DNA from: Butyrivibrio sp.
GTDB lineage: Bacteria; Bacillota; Clostridia; Lachnospirales; Lachnospiraceae
Reading direction: 5' to 3'
Assembly (NCBI GenBank): GCA_022486625.1
Contig: JAKVKH010000017.1
Span: 1-64,000, forward strand
Length of the DNA: 64,000 bases
The notes under the pieces were generated by a model, which saw nothing but the letters and a program-made list of their open reading frames with translations, was not told the DNA's origin and ran no database searches. The position numbers were made by a program, and so were the translations under genes. Positions 28,730-36,027 of this stretch are shown here, piece by piece (the stretch's first letter is position 1; each line of letters opens with the position of its first letter).

Positions 28730-28768
28730 AGCTGTGTATTGATGAAAATCAGTATACAGCTTTTTTTT
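28730..28768 (+). terminator. Intrinsic terminator after tRNA-Glu
   Basis: Stem AGCTGTGTA/TATACAGCT with an internal wobble pair, followed by eight T residues on the plus strand. Confidence 0.85.
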
Positions 28769-28820
28769 GCCCTGAAGTCCGGCTGTTTTCTTCCGTGGTG
28801 GCAGGCTGTCAGCCCTGCCA

Positions 28821-30002
28821 TCACTTTCTTAAAAGATTTACAGATTCAACATTCTGATAATACCAGTTCATTCTTTTCCGGATCTGTGTTTCACTCATTA
28901 CCTTTCCGCTTTTTCCTCTGATCTGTCCATCATTGGTTTTCAGCTCTCCGCTGAATATTTTTAACTTCCCACTCAGGATATCTGCTCTTGCCTGCTCTAT
29001 TTTTTCTTTTCCCCCGGGCAAACCAAAGCTTTCAGGATCCGTAATATTTACAAGTCCGTCCTGTATGCCACCGTAGTAATTATATCCCTTCCATGTTCCG
29101 TTCATAATTTTTTCAACTGCATCCGTATAATATACTGACCAGTCCCAGACTACGGAAGTCAGTACAGAATGCGGTGCCACTTCCTGCATGTCTGAATTAT
29201 ATCCGATTCCCATGATTCCGGCTCTTGCCGCCGCAAGCTGCGTTGCCGGAGAATCACAGTGCTGCGCCAGAATGTCACATCCTCCGTCCATCAGTTGCTC
29301 CGCTGCCGCCGTTTCTGCATCCGGATCATTCCAGCTCTCCGTACAGCATACCAGCACTCTGCACTTCTTATTCACCGCATTTACGCCCAGTGCAAATGCA
29401 TTTACGCTGCCGGTTACTTCAGAGCTTTTAAGTCCCTTGGCTGCAACAAATCCGACACGGTCTGTCTTTGTGTTCATACCGGCAATCATCCCGGAAAGAT
29501 ATCTGGCTTCATAAAGTCTGCCGAAATAATTTACGAGATTACTTCCGTTACTTTGTGTTCCGCTGCATACGGCAAATACCGTATCCGGATATTTCATTGC
29601 ATAGGTTCTGCAGATGTCCATAAAACCGACACTGGTTGCAAAGATAATATTACAATGTGCCTGAATCAACTCATGAAACGCTTCTTCAATTGCGGTATCA
29701 TCACTTTCACTGATACTGCTTCTGCTGATAATCTGACTGTCTGTCAGCCCCAGCTGTTTCTGCATTTTCTTTATTCCTGCCCAGTGTGCATAAGAATAAC
29801 CCGTTCCGGTTTCCGGATCTCCATTATAGATCACTCCGATACATATCTTTTTCCCAACTGCGGGATACAGCCCGTCCACATTCTGCTCTGTCGTTACCGC
29901 CACACTGTCCTGCTCAGCAGACATATGCTGCGAATCCGCACATCCGCACAGCATAACTGCCATCATCAGCAGCGCTGTCAGCCTGAATCGCATTTTTTTC
30001 AT
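28821..30002 (-). CDS. BMP-family (PnrA/Med-like) lipoprotein
   Basis: Substrate-binding lipoprotein of the basic membrane protein family, whose characterised members bind purine nucleosides. Signal peptide with lipobox LCGC (lipidated Cys 21), then a type I periplasmic-binding fold: KICIGVIYNGDPETG, YSYAHWAGIKKMQ, NIIFATSVGFMD, ARYLSGMIAGMNTKTDRVGFVA and the hinge region DILAQHCDSPA. The C-terminal 60 residues exceed the core. It is the last gene of the seven-gene signalling operon: its ATG overlaps the kinase stop by 4 bases. No ABC ATPase or permease is nearby, unlike ordinary BMP transporters, so I infer a sensing role as an extracellular ligand carrier for the kinases; an orphan transport role remains possible. 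Confidence 0.85.
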   Translation of the reverse strand: MKKMRFRLTALLMMAVMLCGCADSQHMSAEQDSVAVTTEQNVDGLYPAVGKKICIGVIYNGDPETGTGYSYAHWAGIKKMQKQLGLTDSQIISRSSISESDDTAIEEAFHELIQAHCNIIFATSVGFMDICRTYAMKYPDTVFAVCSGTQSNGSNLVNYFGRLYEARYLSGMIAGMNTKTDRVGFVAAKGLKSSEVTGSVNAFALGVNAVNKKCRVLVCCTESWNDPDAETAAAEQLMDGGCDILAQHCDSPATQLAAARAGIMGIGYNSDMQEVAPHSVLTSVVWDWSVYYTDAVEKIMNGTWKGYNYYGGIQDGLVNITDPESFGLPGGKEKIEQARADILSGKLKIFSGELKTNDGQIRGKSGKVMSETQIRKRMNWYYQNVESVNLLRK

Positions 30003-32833
30003 CCGCAGCCTTCTTTCCCAGCTCTGTCTTCATCAAGCATCTTCAGCATCTCCTCCGCAACCGACTGTATTCGGTCAAATTCCAGTTCATTTCCTGCTTT
30101 CTGCAACTGCTGCATTTTTTCTTTCAGAATATCCTCCGGCTCTGCTCCTGTCAGTTTTCCAATTGCTTCATCCGTACCGTCCATGTCCATGATTCCCGCG
30201 CAGTCGCGCGTTTTTTTGAGCAACTGTATCAGTTCTTCCCGTTTCAATGATTCCTGCGGCTTTTTTTCACCTTCTTCTGTTTTCAGTATTTTTCTGATTT
30301 TTTCTGAGATAACTCCATATGCCTGTACCAGCAGTTCATGATTTTCCTCGATGTTTTCCCATTTTTCCTCTCTGGCTGCCTGTTCCAGTTCCTTTGCCTT
30401 TTCCGAAAAATCATCTGCGCCAATTGTCTTTGCCGTACTCTTAAGTGCATGTACGGTAATTCTGTAATTATCAGTATCCCTGCATACGTAGAATTCCTGC
30501 AGTTGTCTGATTCTGTCCGTTTCTGCAAAATCATGCAGCATTTCGAGATAAAAAGGGATCTTATTCATGCAGTACTTCAGACCTTCCTCCACATTCAGAA
30601 GTTCCGACAGTTCTTTTATAATTTCATTTTTTTCCGGATTCTGCACCGGTTCATTTTTCTGAACTGTGCCGCATTCGAAAATCAGGTGCGATGTCAGATA
30701 TTTTCTGCAGACTTCAATCAGTGCCGCTTCTTCCACCGGTTTTGCAAGATAATCACTGAATCCCTCCTCCAGATACTGCTGCTTCGCACCAGTCACTGCA
30801 TTTGCCGTCAGCATGATAATCGGCGTATCCCGGTTCAGATTTCCTTCCATCTGCCGCATTCTTCTGAACGTTTCAATTCCATCCGGTGCCGGCATCATAT
30901 GATCCAGAAAAATCAGATCATATTTCTGCATGGTCACTGCCTTCAGACATGCCTCTCCGCCGTCCGCAAGGTCCACATGCATCCGGGATGCAGAAAAAAG
31001 TTCTTCCATTACCCGCAGATTCATTTTCACATCATCTACCACCAGCACATACGCATCCGGCGCCTGAAACCATAGCTGATGCTGTGGAAGTCGTTCCCTG
31101 ATATTCCGGATTCTGTCAGAATAATTTCCAATCGGCTCTATGGAAACTGTTTTCTGCGGCAAAATCACTGTAAATACTGTACCCTTTCCATATTCGCTTT
31201 CCACGCTGATCTGCCCGTTCATCAAGGTAACCAGTTGCCTGGTAATGGAAAGGCCAAGACCGGTTCCCTCAATTCCGCGGTTGATCTTTTCATCCACACG
31301 CTCATAAGATACAAACAGTTGATCAATGTTTTCCGGCCGGATACCGATTCCGGTATCTTTCACATGGATGATCAGATTGATGCCATCTTCTGACACCTTT
31401 TCGTAGTCAATCTGAAACAGCACCTCCCCCCGACGTGTATATTTCACGGCATTGGTCAGAAGATTGATGATAATCTGCCGAATTCTCATTTCATCACCCT
31501 GAAGCTTTGAAGGAATATCCCGGTTATTCTCGACTCTGAGTGTGAGTCCCTTTCCCTGTGCCCGCATAATGATCATGTTATAGCAGTCATTAATCAGAGA
31601 AGAAAGGTCATAAACAGCAGGAACAATCTGCATCTTTCCGGTTTCAATACTGGAAAAATCAAGAATATCATCCATAATGGAAAGAAGCGATGAAACCGCA
31701 TTTCTGATGTCTGCCGCGTGATCAAGCATTCCTGGATCTGTACTTTCCCGCAGAATCAGACTGTTCATACCGGTAATGGTATTTACCGGAGTCCTGATTG
31801 CATGCGACATTTCCGCCAGGAATACACTTTTTTCCTCATTCAGCTCATACGCTGCAAAATCCTGCAACTGCAGTTGTTCCACTTCTCTGATAAACTGAAT
31901 CAGAAGCGTCAGGCAAAGAGCAAGAATCCCTGCTACATACAACGAATACAGGCCTCCCATTCCAAAAGCAATCCGCATGAACGCATCGGTTCCTGCACAG
32001 ATCAGGAAAGCAGCCGTGCCCGTCAGTATCATTCTGTCCTTCAGATTTTTTCCCATAAAAATCATGTAGAACAAAAGTGGTATCACTGTATAACCCGCCA
32101 GAATACGTTCCATATACTGTGCAAATCCGATATTCTGCATAAATGCCTGCCGCATGGGCGAATGCATCAGAAGCTGCAGACCCGACATGATCATAAAAAA
32201 GCTGAGGCATGCATATTCCGGAACCTCCTTGCGAAGCAGTGCCACAAGATAATAAACCAGTATGAATATTCCACCCAGCAGAATCAGAAAAGAAGCAACT
32301 ATGGTGAACGCATTGATTCTGAGCAGATGATAGATAATTGCCGTCTTGTCTCCCAGATACATTTTGTCAAGCCAGCCGCCAAAGCTCTTTTCTCCGGTAT
32401 CATAGCAGATTTTCAGCTGCTGATCGCTGTCGCTGCTGTGCAGCTTGACCATATACCATTCCGACGGTATTTTCTCTCCAAGCGGATACCATGCAGCTGC
32501 CTGATCATTTCCCACACAGACACCTCCGATGTACACACGTACATTCAGATTTGCCGTATACAGAAACAGTACTTCCCCTTCCTGAATTCCATCCGGAAGT
32601 TTTCTGCTGAGAATACATTTCTGCCCTGAATCTAAATCCAGATAATGAGGAAGCGAAAAATTATGTTCTTCCATATCTGCTGTTTTTAACTGAATTCCGC
32701 TTTCTATTGTCCTGTAGGTTCCTTCATCAAAGCCATTATTTTCGTGTGGATATACAGCACTGAATATGGTGACCAGCACTACTGCCAGAAGAATCAGTCC
32801 ATATATTTCCCACGTCCTGCTGCCTCTCTTCAC
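29999..32833 (-). CDS. 7TM hybrid histidine kinase with REC and HPt domains (cassette 2)
   Basis: 944 residues. One membrane helix (about 9-28), an extracellular beta-rich domain (about 32-165, resembling the 7TMR-DISM sensor type), seven further helices (about 170-318), HisKA (about 335-400), HATPase_c with NAVKYT, DTGIGI and GTGLGLSI, a receiver domain with phospho-Asp 644 in LDHMMP, an HPt domain with His 795 in VHALKS, and an extra helical tail (about 850-944). The phospho-acceptor box is SHAIRTP: His 344 is present, but the acidic residue after it is Ala 345. Its paralogue at 36028-38844 has the same change. Start overlaps the upstream kinase by 4 bases; downstream overlap with the lipoprotein is also 4 bases. 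Confidence 0.9.
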   Translation of the reverse strand: MKRGSRTWEIYGLILLAVVLVTIFSAVYPHENNGFDEGTYRTIESGIQLKTADMEEHNFSLPHYLDLDSGQKCILSRKLPDGIQEGEVLFLYTANLNVRVYIGGVCVGNDQAAAWYPLGEKIPSEWYMVKLHSSDSDQQLKICYDTGEKSFGGWLDKMYLGDKTAIIYHLLRINAFTIVASFLILLGGIFILVYYLVALLRKEVPEYACLSFFMIMSGLQLLMHSPMRQAFMQNIGFAQYMERILAGYTVIPLLFYMIFMGKNLKDRMILTGTAAFLICAGTDAFMRIAFGMGGLYSLYVAGILALCLTLLIQFIREVEQLQLQDFAAYELNEEKSVFLAEMSHAIRTPVNTITGMNSLILRESTDPGMLDHAADIRNAVSSLLSIMDDILDFSSIETGKMQIVPAVYDLSSLINDCYNMIIMRAQGKGLTLRVENNRDIPSKLQGDEMRIRQIIINLLTNAVKYTRRGEVLFQIDYEKVSEDGINLIIHVKDTGIGIRPENIDQLFVSYERVDEKINRGIEGTGLGLSITRQLVTLMNGQISVESEYGKGTVFTVILPQKTVSIEPIGNYSDRIRNIRERLPQHQLWFQAPDAYVLVVDDVKMNLRVMEELFSASRMHVDLADGGEACLKAVTMQKYDLIFLDHMMPAPDGIETFRRMRQMEGNLNRDTPIIMLTANAVTGAKQQYLEEGFSDYLAKPVEEAALIEVCRKYLTSHLIFECGTVQKNEPVQNPEKNEIIKELSELLNVEEGLKYCMNKIPFYLEMLHDFAETDRIRQLQEFYVCRDTDNYRITVHALKSTAKTIGADDFSEKAKELEQAAREEKWENIEENHELLVQAYGVISEKIRKILKTEEGEKKPQESLKREELIQLLKKTRDCAGIMDMDGTDEAIGKLTGAEPEDILKEKMQQLQKAGNELEFDRIQSVAEEMLKMLDEDRAGKEGCG

Positions 32834-35193
32834 TGCTCTGCACCTCCTGCCGCAAACGTATTCAGCACAGTCTGCAATGTCCTCCGTGTCAGAGGTTTCA
32901 TCAGCAGCCCGTCAAATGCCTTTTCCGAAACCATATTTTCAAGCTCACCACTGTCTTCTGCAGTCAGCATGTAAATTTTCGTTTCTGCATTCCGGTGCTG
33001 CACATCATTTCTGATTCTTCTGCATGCTGCTTCCCCATTAAGCCCCGGCATCAGATAATCCATCAGAATCAGGTCATATCTTCTGTCCGCTGCCATCTCT
33101 ACCGCAGCAAACCCGTCTTCTGCCAGTTCCGGCTCTATCTTCATGTCATGCAGAAGTTCTTCTGCAATTCTCCGGTTCATGGGTTCATCATCTGCCACCA
33201 GAACTTTCAGTCGGGAATAGTCTTCCTGTCCTTCTGTATCCGGAATTTCCTCCTGTGGCTCCAACTGTACTTCACAACCAAGTGCAGCCGGCGCTGTCAC
33301 CTGCTGCAGAATCAGCACACTGAAATCAGATCCGATTCCCGTTGTGCTCCTGACCGTAATATCACCTTCCATCATATGCGCAAGACTGTATGCAATATAG
33401 AGTCCAAGCCCTGCCCCTGCAGTTCCGTCAGAAAGATGTCTGAACTGATGAAACAGAGTCGGCAGGTTTTCTTTTTCAATCCCGCTTCCGGTATCTCTCA
33501 CTTCCATTTTCAGGCAGGTTTTTTTATCCTCTGTCGGCTCTGCGCTGACATTTACGATCACCGCGCCACTTTTTGTATGTGCATAGGCATTTTCAATCAG
33601 GCAGGACATGATCTGACAGATCCTGCTCTCATCTCCGCACATTCCGGATGGCAACTCCGGAGAATATCTGAACACGGTCTGTACCTTACCGGATGCATTT
33701 CTTTCATATTTTCTGACCATCTCCCGCAGATCCTTCAGCAGCGTCTGCGTCTGATAGCCATCCTCTGTCAGTTTCATTCTTCCGGAATCAATTCTGGAAC
33801 TGTCCAGAATTTTATTGATCAAAGACAGCAGCTTTTCCGCAGCCTCCGCAACATATCCGGTTCTTTCCCGGGTTACTGAATCTCCTGCTTCCTTCTGCAT
33901 CCTGGTTGCTGTCCCGATAATCGCATTTACCGGTGTTCGGATTTCGTGAGATACATTCGCCAGAAATTCGCTCTTTGCCTTCGCCTGCCTGATTGCCACT
34001 TTCTTTTTACTGTCATCACTCTGAATCTGAAGTGATGCCCATCTGTATATACAGATGCAGTAGATCAGTGCTCCGATTGCCATAAATCTTCCATGCTGCA
34101 TATATTCACTGGCAAGTGCAAAGCCCATCTCCAAAAGTGCTGCAAATCCCAGGGATGCATAGGCATAGGCAAGCCAGCGCATTTCATGAAAAAGCGCCCG
34201 GTCCCCGTAATATACCAGAATCATGGTAATATAGGTATACAGAACTGCCATACCGATCATCATCAGTGTAACCCAGTTAATCTGCAGATAATCCATATGC
34301 AGTATGAAAACAGAAAAAAATACAACAAAAATGGAAATCAGATCCACTGCACTTAAAATATGTGCTGCAAACTGATATCGATATCTTGTAATTCTGTCTG
34401 TTGTACAGATCACAGGAATGGGGATCATCATCAATGCGAAAAATTCAAGAAACCTTGCGTAGGAAATATCCTTAAAAAAGAGCTGTGCCAACCCCGTCTG
34501 GAGGCAAAGCCATATTCCGGTAAAAAAGACAAAAACACCAATATAAGTACTTTCCTGCCGGTAGCGAATCCATTTTTTCACTACAAACTGCAGTACCATC
34601 ATGGTAATGCCAAACGCAACCATAAGGATTCCGCCTGCCAGCGCAGGAAGTTTCTGCATCACCAAAGTATGAATGATGTCGGTACGATCTCCGATATAAA
34701 TCATTCCGATATTTCCACGATAAGACGTATAAGGGCTGCCAAATACAATAGTCAGCTTTTTCCCTCCGTCACTCTTTTTCAAAGGCAGAAAGATCTTCGC
34801 ACTCGCCGGATATTTACTTGCCAGAAGTCCGCCCATTCCGTAGTATTCCTTTACCAGAGCCCCGCTGATATAGATGCTGACCGTGTTCAGCGGTGCCGGT
34901 ACCTCCAGATACCAGCCGCCGGAGATATACTGCGGCAGTGAATGTTCAATAGTTACCGTCTGTACGCTGTTCGGAACTCTTATCCTCGTTGGAAGTGAAA
35001 TTTCCTGCACATGTGTCCCATCGTCTTCCATGTACTGCCATCCACTTGAAAGTGCATAACATTCCTGCGTATCAAAGCCGTCCTTCATATAGGGGCGCGA
35101 ATAGTTTGCAACCACATGTATGATCAGAACTGCCAGCAGAAGCATATAAATATTCCAGATTCTGCGAAGTGTTTTTTTCCGTTTCTTCATCAA
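32830..35193 (-). CDS. 7TM hybrid histidine kinase with REC domain (cassette 2)
   Basis: 787 residues. Helix (about 12-30), extracellular beta-rich domain (about 35-172), seven helices (about 180-385), HisKA with canonical SHEIRTP (His 416), HATPase_c with ENAYAHT, DTGSGI and GAGLGLYIA, and a C-terminal receiver with phospho-Asp 712 in LMDYLMP. There is no HPt. The acidic residue next to the His is intact, so this member should autophosphorylate, while its partner at 29999-32833 carries the HPt. Overlaps the response regulator by 4 bases upstream and its partner by 4 bases downstream. The ligand is unknown. Confidence 0.9.
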   Translation of the reverse strand: MMKKRKKTLRRIWNIYMLLLAVLIIHVVANYSRPYMKDGFDTQECYALSSGWQYMEDDGTHVQEISLPTRIRVPNSVQTVTIEHSLPQYISGGWYLEVPAPLNTVSIYISGALVKEYYGMGGLLASKYPASAKIFLPLKKSDGGKKLTIVFGSPYTSYRGNIGMIYIGDRTDIIHTLVMQKLPALAGGILMVAFGITMMVLQFVVKKWIRYRQESTYIGVFVFFTGIWLCLQTGLAQLFFKDISYARFLEFFALMMIPIPVICTTDRITRYRYQFAAHILSAVDLISIFVVFFSVFILHMDYLQINWVTLMMIGMAVLYTYITMILVYYGDRALFHEMRWLAYAYASLGFAALLEMGFALASEYMQHGRFMAIGALIYCICIYRWASLQIQSDDSKKKVAIRQAKAKSEFLANVSHEIRTPVNAIIGTATRMQKEAGDSVTRERTGYVAEAAEKLLSLINKILDSSRIDSGRMKLTEDGYQTQTLLKDLREMVRKYERNASGKVQTVFRYSPELPSGMCGDESRICQIMSCLIENAYAHTKSGAVIVNVSAEPTEDKKTCLKMEVRDTGSGIEKENLPTLFHQFRHLSDGTAGAGLGLYIAYSLAHMMEGDITVRSTTGIGSDFSVLILQQVTAPAALGCEVQLEPQEEIPDTEGQEDYSRLKVLVADDEPMNRRIAEELLHDMKIEPELAEDGFAAVEMAADRRYDLILMDYLMPGLNGEAACRRIRNDVQHRNAETKIYMLTAEDSGELENMVSEKAFDGLLMKPLTRRTLQTVLNTFAAGGAEQ

Positions 35194-35966
35194 AGATGCG
35201 CTTCTTTCTTTCTGGCAAAAAAGCTGTCAACTTCAGCAATGATCTTCTCAGGTTCCATCGTTTTAAGCAAATATCCCTCCGGTCTCAGCTTTGCTATGTC
35301 TGTCACTATGGTTCTGTCATTGCATGCAGTCAGAAAAATAATGGGAATGGTTTCAAAATCCCTCTCTGAGCGGATCATTTCAAGTACCTGTTTTCCATTC
35401 AGCACCGGCATCTCATAATCCAGCAGAATCAGGTCCGGCATTTCCATTGTCAGATATTTAATTGCCATTGCTCCTGACTTTGCGACTGTCACATCATATT
35501 TTTCTCCCAGCCATTCCTTGATCTTGCGAAGCATTTCAAAAGAATCATCCACCACCAGTATTCTGTATCTGATGCCCTCTCTTTTCTTTTTTACCAGTTC
35601 CGCCACATATGCAGCGACTTCCTCAATGTTGATCGGACGGATAAAAATCCGGTCAATATATTCTGCGGAAAAGATACGCTCCACATTTTCCATATTAAAA
35701 CGATTTCCCAGAAGAACCAGCGGAATCTGCTCATTTACTGCCCTTTTTCTTAAATAAATCAGTGTTTCATCGCTGATCTGCTCCTGATCAATAAACAGAA
35801 CAATCACACTGACCGGTTCCTTTTCCGTTACAATAGAATCCATATCCGCCTTTGCATGGATTGTCCGGATTCTCTTTTCCGCCAGCTTTTCCTTAAGAGA
35901 AATCAGGAGATAACTGTTTTCTGATGTTACCAGTAATACGGTACTTCCGATTCTGCTCTCACTCAA
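35190..35966 (-). CDS. Double-receiver response regulator without output domain (cassette 2)
   Basis: 258 residues from a TTG start at 35966 that has GAGGGG 7 bases upstream and matches the length and N-terminus of its paralogue; an ATG 29 codons upstream would add unrelated residues and overlap the preceding kinase. The N-terminal receiver (about 9-125) is degenerate: the acidic pair at strand 1 is replaced by VTSE and the conserved Lys-Pro by Arg-Pro, though an Asp remains in LFIDQ. The C-terminal receiver is complete (VVDD, Asp about 183 in LLDYEMP, FLTAC, LLKTM). No DNA-binding or enzymatic domain follows, so it most likely passes phosphate to another protein or acts by protein contact. 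Confidence 0.85.
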   Translation of the reverse strand: MSESRIGSTVLLVTSENSYLLISLKEKLAEKRIRTIHAKADMDSIVTEKEPVSVIVLFIDQEQISDETLIYLRKRAVNEQIPLVLLGNRFNMENVERIFSAEYIDRIFIRPINIEEVAAYVAELVKKKREGIRYRILVVDDSFEMLRKIKEWLGEKYDVTVAKSGAMAIKYLTMEMPDLILLDYEMPVLNGKQVLEMIRSERDFETIPIIFLTACNDRTIVTDIAKLRPEGYLLKTMEPEKIIAEVDSFFARKKEAHL

Positions 35967-36027
35967 TGCCTGTCCCCTCACAATCTGCACCTGCGCAGTA
36001 ATTTGTACCTCTGCCTCTGATATATAT

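Noticed and set aside
28821-30002. BMP protein as part of an ordinary nucleoside ABC transporter operon
   Set aside because: No ATPase or permease gene follows or precedes it; the only coupled gene is a hybrid histidine kinase.
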